A DNA stretch of 64,000 nt from NCBI RefSeq assembly GCF_004793475.1, contig NZ_SRYZ01000001.1, forward strand, positions 124,001 through 188,000, given 5' to 3'. Of this stretch, positions 1 through 10,604 are shown piece by piece. This DNA is from Bacteroides muris (ex Afrizal et al. 2022) (lineage in GTDB: Bacteria > Bacteroidota > Bacteroidia > Bacteroidales > Bacteroidaceae). The notes beneath the pieces are model-generated. The model had not been told where the DNA came from. It did no database searches and saw nothing but the letters and a program-made list of their open reading frames with translations. Numbering within the stretch: the stretch's first letter is position 1; each line of letters begins with the position of its first letter. The position numbers and the translations under genes were made by a program.

Positions 1-2253
1 ACTATATGCCAGATAGCTCCACCAAGTGCGATACCATGGAGGCAATACCTCAAAAGCAAAAGATGTCACTATAGGAGCCGTGTCCTTATCCGTAAACAAC
101 TTTACACTGAATATATACTTTCCTTCATGCAGACCAGTAAACTCTTTCTTGGTATTTTCGCTATACTCACTCCACTCACCTTCCTCACTGCCATTACTTA
201 ACTTATAAGAATAAAGGACTGTCTGCATTTTACTATAGTTATTGGCACTATACTCTATACGAAGAGAATTATAAGCATAGGGAATTATCACCGGGCTATC
301 ATCATATGAATAACTCCGGCCATAAACAAGCGAATCACGCTGTCCCGTCATATATACTTTCCTGATTTGCAAAGTAAACGGAGAACGGTACGGTGGCTGA
401 TTATCCAGCCTAATGAGTGAAAAACCTTCTTCGGTACCGGCCACAATCTGCCCCTGATTACAGAAATAGACATCTTCGAAATTCTCAATCAGTGATTCAC
501 GCAGGAACGTTTCATGTTCTATCCGATAATATTTCTTTTCAGCGGTGTCATAACGTAAAACCTTCAACCGGCCATCCGCTACGTACCATATATTCCTCAA
601 AGAGTCTGCCTTCAGATAAGTGTAAACTTTTCCATCCAACAGATTCTCTAGACGTGTAAATCTCTCCAAACAATCACGCGTCTGGTCATAACTCCACAAA
701 CCGTGATGGGAAGTTACAACGATTTCACCATCCACCTCCGACAAACAAGCATCATAACCAAGCGGGAAAGCATTGCTGTTATAGTCTTTGAACTTCTTTA
801 CCTGCCTCAAATCCTCGGATAAAGTAACCCTAGATACTCCGTTTTCCTTATTGGCTATCCACAAAGTATTCGCCGTTAACTTTTCCGGCAACATATCTTT
901 GCATGAACGAGGAAATCCTTGAATCCTGCATTCTACTCTCCAATGTGTACCTTTTCTCACAAGAAGATACAACCCACTATATGTACCTGCCAACAATACA
1001 TCTTCATGCCCAGCCAGCTTTACAATATCCCATACTCCCTTAAGACCGTCAAGATGTTCTATCCGTTTATCATCTGCAATGAATATACCGTTGTCCGAAC
1101 AGCAAAACATCTTGTTGTCATATTCACGAAGTGACCATATCTGCCCACCTGTACCGGGTACAAAGTCCACCGGATATTCCTTATTCAACCGCCTGGGAAA
1201 AGTTGTACAATACAATCCCTGATTGGTTCCCAAATAAAAACGTCCCTGATAATGACACGACGCATAACCTGAACCTATAACAGACCTGCCCCCATACAAT
1301 GAAGCAACACGTGCATTCAGATGAATACAGTCAATTCCATTGTCCAAGCCCAACCATAGATGTCCAGCCTCATCAAACATCATACTTAGTACAGTCTTGT
1401 TTTGCAATCCATTACCTGTAGATATGACTTCCGCTTCATCTGTCTTCAAATTCAGCAAACAAATTCCATTCTGAACACTCCCTAATGCCAACAAGGAGTC
1501 TTTCAAAGCAGCACAAAAAAGCTGGTTCCGACTACAAAAGTCATCAGCCGCCGTTGCATACTTCCGCAAAACGGAACCATCATAAACAAACAATCCTTTA
1601 TCCCTACTTACAACAATCAATTTATCCTGATAGGACAGTAAACCACCTGTTTTCACCGTACTTCCTATGTCAGAAGTGTTATCTACCGGTATAAACTCCG
1701 TACCGTTCAATATCATCAATCCTTTGGAAGAAGTCATATAGAATTTATTCCTGACTACCAATGAAGAATAAATATCCGAAAAAACATCTATCTGGCTAAT
1801 CTTGCCATTTTCCAAACAAAAGAAGCGACGATCTGACTGAAAACAAATTCGATTTTTATCCGACAGAATATTCCAGATTATCCCTACAGATACCGTCGAC
1901 GGCAAACTGTCCGACAAGCATGTGTAATCCAAACCACCTAAAGGACTTGGACAAAAATAGCCAAACTGCCCCATTCCACCGATATAAATCCGATTATCAC
2001 TTCCAATTTCCAGAGCACGTGTTTTAGCGTTCCTAATGGGATACGTGTTCCAGGCTACACCATCAAACTCCAACAAGCCTTTATTATTGGCTATATATAT
2101 CCAACCATTGTCATGTTGCCGAATATTCCAATTCTGATTACCAGCTTTATAAGTATGCCTCGTATAATTCATGATAGGCCGTTGCCAATCGGCCCTCAAG
2201 GAAATCGAAAACAACAGCAGAAAAATACAAGTCAGAATAAACACTCGATTCAT
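1..2253 (-). CDS. Propeller-type sensor/transcription regulator, N-terminal part (3' end outside window)
   Basis: An uninterrupted reading frame of 751 codons starts with ATG at 2253 and runs off the left edge. It begins with a signal peptide (MNRVFILTCIFLLLFSI) and continues with repeated two-component-regulator-propeller blades such as GWIYIANNKGLLEFDG and GHLWLGLDNGID. A Y_Y_Y-type beta-sandwich occupies roughly residues 660-742. The visible part ends at PPWYRTWWSYLAY, where such proteins enter their membrane helix. Known relatives are hybrid two-component systems or LuxR-type HTH regulators that sense an oligosaccharide in the periplasm; the deciding C-terminus is missing here. It is divergent from susC, 288 bp away, which makes it the likely local activator of the uronate PUL (inference). 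Confidence 0.85.
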   Translation of the reverse strand, partial: MNRVFILTCIFLLLFSISLRADWQRPIMNYTRHTYKAGNQNWNIRQHDNGWIYIANNKGLLEFDGVAWNTYPIRNAKTRALEIGSDNRIYIGGMGQFGYFCPSPLGGLDYTCLSDSLPSTVSVGIIWNILSDKNRICFQSDRRFFCLENGKISQIDVFSDIYSSLVVRNKFYMTSSKGLMILNGTEFIPVDNTSDIGSTVKTGGLLSYQDKLIVVSRDKGLFVYDGSVLRKYATAADDFCSRNQLFCAALKDSLLALGSVQNGICLLNLKTDEAEVISTGNGLQNKTVLSMMFDEAGHLWLGLDNGIDCIHLNARVASLYGGRSVIGSGYASCHYQGRFYLGTNQGLYCTTFPRRLNKEYPVDFVPGTGGQIWSLREYDNKMFCCSDNGIFIADDKRIEHLDGLKGVWDIVKLAGHEDVLLAGTYSGLYLLVRKGTHWRVECRIQGFPRSCKDMLPEKLTANTLWIANKENGVSRVTLSEDLRQVKKFKDYNSNAFPLGYDACLSEVDGEIVVTSHHGLWSYDQTRDCLERFTRLENLLDGKVYTYLKADSLRNIWYVADGRLKVLRYDTAEKKYYRIEHETFLRESLIENFEDVYFCNQGQIVAGTEEGFSLIRLDNQPPYRSPFTLQIRKVYMTGQRDSLVYGRSYSYDDSPVIIPYAYNSLRIEYSANNYSKMQTVLYSYKLSNGSEEGEWSEYSENTKKEFTGLHEGKYIFSVKLFTDKDTAPIVTSFAFEVLPPWYRTWWSYLAYS

Positions 2254-2406
2254 AGCGGTTAATATTTGTTCTTTACAAACACAAAGATAATACCTTTTTG
2301 CAGTAAAGACATTTATATATATAAAAATAAGAGCATATAGCAAAATCGCAAGATGTACCATTTTTACATTTTATTCAACTGATTATAAAAATTTTATATC
2401 ATGGAA

Positions 2407-2457
2407 GAGAAAGCTTTGATGTAGTCATAACACATGATTGAGAAAGTTTTGATGTAG
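2407..2457. promoter_or_regulatory. 18-bp direct repeat upstream of susC, candidate regulator site
   Basis: GAGAAAGCTTTGATGTAG (2407-2424) recurs as GAGAAAGTTTTGATGTAG (2440-2457), with one mismatch and a 33-bp start-to-start distance, about three helical turns. The pair ends 32 bp before the -7 box of the susC promoter, in the gap between susC and the divergent regulator. Spacing and position fit a dimeric activator site; binding by the neighbouring regulator is inferred. Confidence 0.5.
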
Positions 2458-2461
2458 CCCT

Positions 2462-2496
2462 TTTGCCTTAGTGAATATAAGAGAAGACTACTTTTG
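2462..2496 (+). promoter_or_regulatory. Bacteroides-type promoter of the susC operon
   Basis: TACTTTTG at 2489-2496 matches the Bacteroides -7 consensus TAnnTTTG, and a TTTG at 2462-2465 may serve as the -33 element, although the 23-bp spacing is slightly long. Transcription would start near 2503, about 40 nt before the susC ATG at 2542. Confidence 0.55.
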
Positions 2497-2541
2497 CCCC
2501 TGACAAAATACATAACTTACAATTAATTAAATCTACGTATT

Positions 2542-5500
2542 ATGAGAAAAAAGATCTTTTTCCGAAAGCTGGTACAGCTACTTTTCTTCTGTTGTATGCT
2601 TCTTACCAGTTTGGGAACTTTTGCCCAAAGTAGTATTACTATTAAAGGACAAGTGGTAGATGAAACTACCAGTGAGCCCCTTATCGGGGTTTCAATCCTT
2701 GAAAAAGGGACAAATAATGGAATCATTACCGACATTGACGGTAATTTCAGTCTCCAGGCTTCCCTCAATTCAACTATTGTAATTTCTTACATCGGGTATG
2801 TTACTCAAGAAATTCCAGTCAACCATGTAAAAGGAACCATCAGACTGAAAGAGGACACACAAACACTGGATGAGGTGGTTGTTGTAGGATTCGGTACACA
2901 AAAGAAAGTAAACCTCACCGGTTCTGTGGCTACTGCTTCAGCCAAAGATCTCGAAGCCCGCCCCGTGAGCAGTGCCGTACAAGCACTGCAAGGTGTTATC
3001 CCTGGCTTGAATATCTCAAACAGTGGGCATGGTGGTGAACTGAATGCCAGCAAATCCATCAACATTCGTGGCAATGGTACCGTAGGCAAAGACGCTAATA
3101 ATAATGACTATGCCAGCGGTTCACCGCTCATCTTGATTGATGGTATGGAAGGAGACCTCAATACCATTAATCCACAAGATATTGAGAGTATCTCCGTATT
3201 GAAAGACGCAGCAGCCTCGTCCATCTACGGTTCACGCGCGCCTTTCGGAGTCGTATTGGTAACCACCAAATCCGGTAAATCCGGTCGCCCGGTAATTAAC
3301 TACAACAACAGTTTCCGTTTCAACACCCCCATCAAGATGCCCAAAATGATGAATGCATGGGAATACGTTAACTATTACGATGAAGCCATGTTCAACAAAA
3401 ACAGCACACACTACTATACAGAAGAGTACAAGCAGAAAGTGAAAGACTATGTTGACGGTAAACTTGCCCCTAATGACGTCGCCGAAGCACAAGGCAACGG
3501 TAAATGGAATTATGACTATACCTGGGGCAATGTAGACTGGCTACAAGAATACTACCGTAACTGGTCTACTGCACAAGAACATAATGCCAGTATCAGTGGA
3601 GGTACAGAAAAGTTTACTTACTACATGTCAGCCAATTATTTGGGACAAAGCGGCTTCATGCGCTACGGCACAGACCACAACAAGCGCAATAACTTGACAG
3701 GAAAAATTTCCGCCCAAATTACAGATTATGTAAAGGTAGACTATTCCACCCGTTATTCACGCACCGATTATGACCGCCCAAGTATACTATGGAATGATTT
3801 CTATAACAATGTACTCCGTCGCTGCCGTCCGGTACGTCCCCTGAAAGACCCCAACGGCTACTACATGTCCGACATCAACTACATCGAGGCCTTGCAAAAC
3901 GGCGGTCGTCAGAACGAAATCAACGATGGGCTTTCCCAACAAGTACGTATTACCATTACCCCACTGAAAAACTGGAATATCATCGGTGAACTCAACATCA
4001 AGACCGACAATAATTGGACACATTATGAACACAAGCGTGTATACTCACACATGGCCAACGATCCAGAGAAAACATATGTAGCTACCATGACCGGGCCAAG
4101 TGAAGACAAGGTGTACGAATACGCCTACAAATCGCTCTTCCTGAATCCCAATGTTTATACCAACTACGACATCACCCTGGGGCAGCACACCATTGCAGCC
4201 ACAGCCGGTATGCAGATTGAACGGCAAAAATATCGTGATGTAAGCGCACAACGCGCTGACATGATTTCTACCGACCTTCCAGTTCTCAACTTGACTACCA
4301 GTTCACAATCTTACGGCATTTCAGGTGTTGTGCAAGAGTGGGCCAGTGCAGGTTTTTTTGGCCGCATCAACTATGATTATGCCGGGCGTTATTTGGTAGA
4401 AGGTAACCTCCGCTACGACGGTTCCTCCCGCTTCCGCCGTGGTAACCGCTGGATTCTAACTCCTTCCTTCTCACTCGGCTGGAATATTGCCCGCGAAGCA
4501 TTCTTCGAATCTCTGGCAGAAAAAATTTCTACCTTAAAGTTAAGAGTATCTTACGGCACACTGGCCAATGCCAACATCTATAACTGGTATCCCACTTATC
4601 AGACAATGAATGTAAAAGCATCAAATGGCAACTGGCTTATCAACAATGCCAAGCCCAATACTGCCGAAGCTCCGAAACTGGTTTCTTCTTCACTTACTTG
4701 GGAAAAGATCAAAAGTACCAATATCGGTCTGGATGTAGCTGCTCTCAACAATCGTCTGACCGGTTCTTTCGACTATTTCATACGCAAAACAGAAGACATG
4801 ATGGGACCCGGCATTGAATTACCCGCCGCACTTGGTACCAATGTTCCCCCTACCAATAATACCGATATGAAGACCTATGGCTGGGAAATTCAAATCGGGT
4901 GGCGTGACCAAATCGGTGACTTCAAATATGGAGCCAAACTAAGTCTTTCCGACTCGCAAAGCAAGATTCTACGCTATGGTAACCCTACCGGTTCCCTTTC
5001 CAAATATGTGGAAGGCGAACTCATCGGTAATATTTACGGTTACACAACCATCGGCATTGCCAAGACCGATGAAGAAATGCAGCAGCATCTCGCTTCACTA
5101 CCCAACGGTGGACAAAGTGCGTTAGGCAGCCAATGGGCGGCCGGAGACATCATGTATGCCGACCTCAACGGAGATGGTAAAATCAATAACGGAAGTTATA
5201 CCATCAATGATATGGGTGACATGAAAAAAATCGGTAACAGTACCCCCCGTTTCATGACGGGCATCAACCTGGATGCTGCCTACAAAGGATGGGACTTACA
5301 AATGTTCTGGCAGGGCGTACTGAAGCGCGACTGGTGGCCGGGCGATAAAAACATGACTTTCTGGGGTGTAACGGACGGTGAATGGTGGTCTACCTCGTTC
5401 AAAGAGCATCTCGACTACTTCCGTACATCCGAAAATCCACTGGGAGAGAATCTAAATTCCTATTACCCACGACCGATTTTTAATACAAAAAACAACAAAA

Positions 5501-5769
5501 GCCAGACCCGCTATCTGCAGAATGCAGCCTACATGCGTCTGAAAAACATACAGGTTGGCTATACTTTCCCCAAAGTATGGATAAACAAACTTATGCTACA
5601 GAATCTGCGCATCTTTGTTTCCGGCGAAAACCTATTGACCATTACCAGCCTCAGCGACACCATGGACCCGGAAACATGTGGTGCCGGATACCAAAGCAAC
5701 GAACAAGCAAACGGTACGGTATATCCACTGGCAAAGACAATATCATTCGGATTAAGTGTTAACTTCTAA
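2542..5769 (+). CDS. SusC-family TonB-dependent outer-membrane glycan transporter
   Basis: This 1075-residue protein imports oligosaccharides across the outer membrane with a SusD partner. Residues 1-29 are a signal peptide ending SLGTFAQ. Residues about 33-104 form the carboxypeptidase-regulatory-like N-terminal domain. A TonB-box-like stretch, LDEVVVVGFGTQKK, starts near residue 109, followed by the plug (YGSRAPFGVVLVTTKSG) and the 22-strand barrel ending in an aromatic residue (LSVNF). The length is typical of the family. It is the first gene of the PUL operon, 15 bp ahead of the susD reading frame, so both are expected to be co-transcribed from the promoter at about 2490. The frame is intact. 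Confidence 0.97.
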   Translation: MRKKIFFRKLVQLLFFCCMLLTSLGTFAQSSITIKGQVVDETTSEPLIGVSILEKGTNNGIITDIDGNFSLQASLNSTIVISYIGYVTQEIPVNHVKGTIRLKEDTQTLDEVVVVGFGTQKKVNLTGSVATASAKDLEARPVSSAVQALQGVIPGLNISNSGHGGELNASKSINIRGNGTVGKDANNNDYASGSPLILIDGMEGDLNTINPQDIESISVLKDAAASSIYGSRAPFGVVLVTTKSGKSGRPVINYNNSFRFNTPIKMPKMMNAWEYVNYYDEAMFNKNSTHYYTEEYKQKVKDYVDGKLAPNDVAEAQGNGKWNYDYTWGNVDWLQEYYRNWSTAQEHNASISGGTEKFTYYMSANYLGQSGFMRYGTDHNKRNNLTGKISAQITDYVKVDYSTRYSRTDYDRPSILWNDFYNNVLRRCRPVRPLKDPNGYYMSDINYIEALQNGGRQNEINDGLSQQVRITITPLKNWNIIGELNIKTDNNWTHYEHKRVYSHMANDPEKTYVATMTGPSEDKVYEYAYKSLFLNPNVYTNYDITLGQHTIAATAGMQIERQKYRDVSAQRADMISTDLPVLNLTTSSQSYGISGVVQEWASAGFFGRINYDYAGRYLVEGNLRYDGSSRFRRGNRWILTPSFSLGWNIAREAFFESLAEKISTLKLRVSYGTLANANIYNWYPTYQTMNVKASNGNWLINNAKPNTAEAPKLVSSSLTWEKIKSTNIGLDVAALNNRLTGSFDYFIRKTEDMMGPGIELPAALGTNVPPTNNTDMKTYGWEIQIGWRDQIGDFKYGAKLSLSDSQSKILRYGNPTGSLSKYVEGELIGNIYGYTTIGIAKTDEEMQQHLASLPNGGQSALGSQWAAGDIMYADLNGDGKINNGSYTINDMGDMKKIGNSTPRFMTGINLDAAYKGWDLQMFWQGVLKRDWWPGDKNMTFWGVTDGEWWSTSFKEHLDYFRTSENPLGENLNSYYPRPIFNTKNNKSQTRYLQNAAYMRLKNIQVGYTFPKVWINKLMLQNLRIFVSGENLLTITSLSDTMDPETCGAGYQSNEQANGTVYPLAKTISFGLSVNF

Positions 5770-5784
5770 AACAAAAAAAAGAAT

Positions 5785-7759
5785 ATGAAAACATTAAAGT
5801 ATAAACATATCGTAAAAGGAATCGTTTTGGGATGCATGCTCATGACCGGAACCGGTTGTGATGATTTCTTGGATATCACCCCTCCCTCTAACGTAGCTCC
5901 CGAAAACTATCTGGTGGAAGAGAGTCAATTAGCTGCCTATACTATCCGTTATTACACGGATAACTTCCCTTCACTGAACAGCTTATATGGAGATGACGAA
6001 ATGGCTACGGACAACGCCACCACCCGCAACTCCAGCAACCGTTACCTAATTGGCGAATGGAAAACTCCGGCAAGTGGCGGCGAATGGAACTTCAACAACA
6101 TTTATACCTTGAATTATTTCATCCAATCTGCCGAGAAGAATCTGGAAACCGGAAGTATCAAAGGAAACTCAACCAACATCAAGCACTACATTGGTGAAGG
6201 CTATTTCCTACGGGCCTACCAATATTTCTACCGTTTACGCAAATTGGGCGATTTCCCCATCATCAAAGAAGTATTGCCCGATAACAAAGAAGCACTTATC
6301 GAAGCTTCCAAGCGGCGGCCACGCAATGAAGTAGCCCGCTTCATTCTGCAAGACCTGGACAAAGCAACCGAATATTTGACCAACAATCCTGACGGAGGCA
6401 AAGCGCGCATTACAAAAAATGCCGCACTTGTGCTGAAAGCCCGTGTAGCCTTGTTCGAAGCAACCTGGGAAAAATACCATGCCGGGACTGCACTAGTTCC
6501 AAACGGTAAGGGATGGCCAGGAGCTGAAAAAGATTATAATAAAGGATATCAATTCCCCAGTGGAAGCCCCGAAGCGGAAGTGAACTTCTTCCTCGACCAG
6601 GCTATCAACGCCTCCCAGACCGTAGCAGATGCCGTGGCACTGACCGCCAACAACGGCAGTATACAGCAATCTGCTGCCGATGCCGCCAACGGCTACCCAG
6701 AACCCGAACGGATATCCCGAAGTCCTGATGTACCGCCCCTATAACCGTGACTTGAGCATAGGTACCGACTACAACCATCACATTTACTACGGGTATGCCC
6801 GTGGCTATACACACCAGATGGAACATTCCTTTCTCATGAAGAACGGTCTGCCCGTCTATGCAGAAGGTAGCGGTTACAAAGGCGACGACTACATCGGTGA
6901 TACCAAGATAGACCGCGATGACCGTTGGCGCCTCTTCATGAAGGCTCCGGGTGAAGTAAAAACATTCATCAACACTACCAGTCCCGAATACTTCTCCACT
7001 ACCCCGATGGTCTATTCCGATGACGTGAAGTACTCTACTGCCACAGGATACCTGCTGGGTAAAGGTTACTCCCACGACTTGAAAGACCAGGATCTGAACA
7101 AAGACCAGACTGCCGCCATCATGTTCCGGGCAGCAGAAGCCTACATTACTTACATTGAAGCCTACTACGAAAAGAACCATAAACTGGATGACAAAGCCGA
7201 CAAATACTGGCGTGCCTTGCGTACTCGTGCCGGTATTGATCCCGATTACAACAAGACCATTGCCGCTACCGACATGGGGCAAGAAAAACTATATGATTGG
7301 GGAGCCTATTCCACCGGACAATTAATAGACAAAACACTGTTCAATATCCGCCGCGAACGCCGCAATGAATTTATAGGAGAAGGCTACCGTTACAACGATT
7401 TGATCCGTTGGCGTGCCATGGACCAGCTGAATGGTTTCCAGATAGAAGGAATCAAGCTGTGGGGTCCCATGATTAAAGACTATGAAACAGCAGGACTGAC
7501 CGACAAACTAATTTACGGTAAAAGCGATAAAGAAAACACCATCTCATCACCGGAATTAAGCAAATATGTACGCCCCTACCAAGTAGCGTCTACCGGACTG
7601 TACTACAATGGATTGAACTTCTGCCAGGCACACTACCTCAGCCCGATAGCCGAAAGTCATTTCCTGATTACAGCTTCAGACGGTGAAACCACCAGCACCT
7701 CCCCCATTTACCAGAATCCGGGATGGCCAATCAAAGCTAACGAATCCGCTGACAGATAA
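5785..7759 (+). pseudogene. SusD/RagB-like glycan-binding lipoprotein, split by a one-base frameshift
   Basis: The first frame (5785-6744) starts with a lipoprotein signal (MKTLKYKHIVKGIVLGC, modified Cys25) and the SusD N-terminal TPR region (DDFLDITPPSNV). The second frame (codons from 6704, stop at 7759) carries the SusD C-terminus, with NIRRERRNEFIGEGYRYNDL and the final NPGWP. Dropping one C from the CCC at 6703-6705 restores a single 657-residue protein reading through AANGYPEPNGYPEV. The rest of both halves is well conserved, so the lesion is recent or a sequencing error. If real, the surface-binding partner of SusC is truncated to about 320 residues and lacks the C-terminal half. Confidence is high for family and frameshift, low for whether it is biological. 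Confidence 0.85.
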
Positions 7760-7845
7760 CCACATGCCTCTGGAATAAAAAGGTTGTTTTCTAAACCGGG
7801 AAGCGAAAATATCACATTTATCTTTATTTTCGCATCCCCCTTCAT

Positions 7846-7853
7846 TATCTTTG
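7846..7853 (+). promoter_or_regulatory. Candidate -7 promoter box before the first GH2 gene
   Basis: TATCTTTG matches TAnnTTTG exactly. A start site near 7860 would lie downstream of an in-frame ATG at 7851 and so supports translation from the ATG at 7890. No clear TTTG -33 element is seen, so this may be only an internal promoter of the PUL operon. Confidence 0.4.
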
Positions 7854-7889
7854 TCAGCATCACAGTTCTATAACACTTTATCTTTTGTC

Positions 7890-10547
7890 ATGAGAATCTT
7901 CAAGCATATACACAAACCGGTCTGTCGGGCAATTGCTACAATAATTATTTTTTCTATCCTGGCTCCGTCCAGTCTTTATGCACAACGGGAAATCCAAACC
8001 ATCAACGACAGTTGGAAGTTCCGAAAAGGCGAATGTACCGCTGCCTTAGACAGCACTTTCAAGGATGACGAATGGGAGGATATTTACCTGCCCCATACTT
8101 GGAATACCGACGCATATACCGAGAAGGATTATTATCGGGGTATGGGATGGTACCGTAGACAAATAATCCTGCCACAAGACTGGATAGGAAAACAAGTTTT
8201 TCTGAAACTGGATGCTGCCAGCAAAGCAACTTGTATCTATATCAATGGAAAGAAAGTCGGTGAACATACTGGAGGTTACACTGCAAGCACACTCAACATT
8301 ACTCCATTTCTCTCCTTCAACTCACCCAACATGCTGGTTATCCGCGTGGATAATGCCAGAATGGACATTCCGCCTATTTCGGGTGACTTTACCTTCTTCG
8401 GCGGTATTTATAGAGATGCATGGCTCATCGCCGTACCCAGCCAACATTTCAATCTGACAAATCATGGTTCCGACGGTATCTTCATCACCACTCCCCGGGT
8501 ATCCGAGCAACAAGCCACCTTGTCCATCCATGGCGAAATAAGGAATGATGCCCGGGAAAAAGCAGCACTCGAACTGGTACACTCCATCTACCACCCTGAT
8601 GGAACCCTCCTCCAAACGCAAAAGCAGTTTATACAGCTCAAAGCCGGAGAGACACGAAACTTTGACAGCAATATATCTCCTATCCTCCAACCACTGCTAT
8701 GGACTCCGGAAACGCCCTACCTCTACAGAGTAGAAACCACCTTGTTCAACTGCAAAACAAAGTCCGTCGTAGACCAAAGCAACCACCATACCGGTTTCCG
8801 CTGGTTCCATTTCGAATCCAACAAAGGTTTCTTCCTCAACGGCAAGCCCTACAAGCTGCGCGGCATCTGCCGCCACCAGGACCAGAAACCTATCGGTGTA
8901 GCCCTGACGGACGAAATGCACCGCCGTGACATGAAACTAATGAAAGAGATGGGAGCCAACTTCATCCGAATTTCCCATTATCCACAAGACGACGCTATCA
9001 TAGAGATGTGTGACAAGCTGGGAATGCTGGCCTGGGAAGAAATTCCCGTCATAGACATCGTGCCCGACACACCGGAGTATGCGGAAAACTGCGAACGTAA
9101 CCTGCGCGAGATGATTCGCCAGCACTACAACCACCCCAGCATCATCACGTGGGGATATATGAACGAAATCCTCCTCGTAGCACAGCGCAAGCACAAAGGC
9201 GACGCACTGAAACCGGTACTGGAACGTACCCTCGCCCTTGCCCGCCGGCTGGAGAATGCCTTGAAGCAGGAAGACCCCACACGCATCAGCGCCATGGCCT
9301 TCCACGGCAGCAACAGCTACAACGAAACCGGACTGAGCCAGATTACCGACATCGTAGGCTGGAACCTCTACCAGGGCTGGTACGGAGGCGACGTCACAGG
9401 CTTCGAGAAGTTCCTCGCCGAACAGCACCGCAACTACCCCGCTCACCCGATGATTGTGAGCGAGTACGGTGCCGGTTCGGACAGACGGCTGCACACACTC
9501 GCTCCCCGCGCCTTCGACTTCAGCATCGAGTACCAGCAGAAATACCTGGAGCACTACCTCCCCGTGCTTGAAGAGACGCCCTACGTCTGCGGCGGCACAC
9601 ACTGGAACTTCATCGACTTCTCATCCGCACTGAGAGACGAATCCATGCCACGCATCAACAACAAAGGGCTGGTCTATGCCGACCGCACGCCGAAGGACGT
9701 TTACTATTATTATAAAGCGGCATGGCGCAGCGACATCCCCGTGCTGCACATTGCCAGCCGCGACTGGACACGCCGTAGCGGTGTACAACAGGAAGGCAAG
9801 CCGGTGATGCTGCCCGTCAAGGTCTACTCCAACTGTCCCGAAGTGGAGCTCTTCATCGACGGGACATCCGTAGGCAAGAAAAAGACGGAGAACTTCACCG
9901 CCCTCTTCGAGGTGCCGTTCCTCCGGAAAGAACCTTTCCTTTCGGCACACGCCACCTATCAGGGCAAGCCGGTGACGGACGGATTGCGGGTAGGTTTCAC
10001 CCCCATCCCCGACAGGCTGGACAAAACCAATCTGAACGGATTGGAACTTGCCGTCAACGTAGGCAGCCATTGCTTCTTCACCTCCGACGAGAGTCACCTG
10101 ACCTGGGTTCCCGACCAACCCTACACCCCGGGCAGCTGGGGCCATCTCGGCGGCAAGGAAGCGGGCACGCAGACCGAAATCGGCCTGACGACCGACGGCC
10201 CGCTGTTCCAGACCCTGCGCAACGGCCTTGAAGGCTACCGCTTCGACGTGCCCCAAGGTGTTTACGAAGTAGAACTGCTCTTCACCGACATCTACCGCCG
10301 GAACAGCTCCACAGCCTACCTGCTGGGCCGCGAGAGGCAGCAAGAGAACCGCGAGAACGCCTTCCGCATCACTATCAACGGAAAGACCGTGGAAGATGCC
10401 CTCTCCCCCTGCCGCACAAGCGGCTACTTCCGCGCCTTGCGAAAGAAATACATCGTCGACAACGATACAGACCATCTCGAAATCAAATTCCATGCCCGAA
10501 GCGGAAACAGCTTCCTGAACGGAATCAAGATAAGGCACAGGAATTAA
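7890..10547 (+). CDS. GH2 glycoside hydrolase, probable beta-glucuronidase
   Basis: An 885-residue secreted GH2 enzyme. The start at 7890 gives a clean signal peptide ending SSLYAQ; an in-frame ATG 39 nt upstream lies within a predicted promoter. Domain order is jelly-roll sugar-binding fold, Ig-like domain, TIM barrel, a DUF4982-like domain (VYSNCPEVELFIDG) and a malectin-like C-terminus from about residue 710. The acid/base is Glu426 in GYMNEILL and the nucleophile is Glu525 in VSEYGAG. Residues 590-592 (N-N-K in RINNKGL) match the N-x-K motif that contacts the uronate carboxylate in GH2 beta-glucuronidases. With lyase, GH88 and uxuA downstream, removal of terminal glucuronate is the best guess; beta-galactosidase cannot be excluded. 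Confidence 0.85.
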   Translation: MRIFKHIHKPVCRAIATIIIFSILAPSSLYAQREIQTINDSWKFRKGECTAALDSTFKDDEWEDIYLPHTWNTDAYTEKDYYRGMGWYRRQIILPQDWIGKQVFLKLDAASKATCIYINGKKVGEHTGGYTASTLNITPFLSFNSPNMLVIRVDNARMDIPPISGDFTFFGGIYRDAWLIAVPSQHFNLTNHGSDGIFITTPRVSEQQATLSIHGEIRNDAREKAALELVHSIYHPDGTLLQTQKQFIQLKAGETRNFDSNISPILQPLLWTPETPYLYRVETTLFNCKTKSVVDQSNHHTGFRWFHFESNKGFFLNGKPYKLRGICRHQDQKPIGVALTDEMHRRDMKLMKEMGANFIRISHYPQDDAIIEMCDKLGMLAWEEIPVIDIVPDTPEYAENCERNLREMIRQHYNHPSIITWGYMNEILLVAQRKHKGDALKPVLERTLALARRLENALKQEDPTRISAMAFHGSNSYNETGLSQITDIVGWNLYQGWYGGDVTGFEKFLAEQHRNYPAHPMIVSEYGAGSDRRLHTLAPRAFDFSIEYQQKYLEHYLPVLEETPYVCGGTHWNFIDFSSALRDESMPRINNKGLVYADRTPKDVYYYYKAAWRSDIPVLHIASRDWTRRSGVQQEGKPVMLPVKVYSNCPEVELFIDGTSVGKKKTENFTALFEVPFLRKEPFLSAHATYQGKPVTDGLRVGFTPIPDRLDKTNLNGLELAVNVGSHCFFTSDESHLTWVPDQPYTPGSWGHLGGKEAGTQTEIGLTTDGPLFQTLRNGLEGYRFDVPQGVYEVELLFTDIYRRNSSTAYLLGRERQQENRENAFRITINGKTVEDALSPCRTSGYFRALRKKYIVDNDTDHLEIKFHARSGNSFLNGIKIRHRN

Positions 10548-10604
10548 ACATCAAGAACCCGCGCCGCCCACAGAAAACAAACTTATAACAAAACCCATAA
10601 ACCC

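Noticed and set aside
9621..10538. Long open frame of about 305 codons on the minus strand opposite the first GH2
   Set aside because: GC-rich DNA with few stops; the plus frame has full GH2 motifs, while the minus frame has no domain and unlikely composition.
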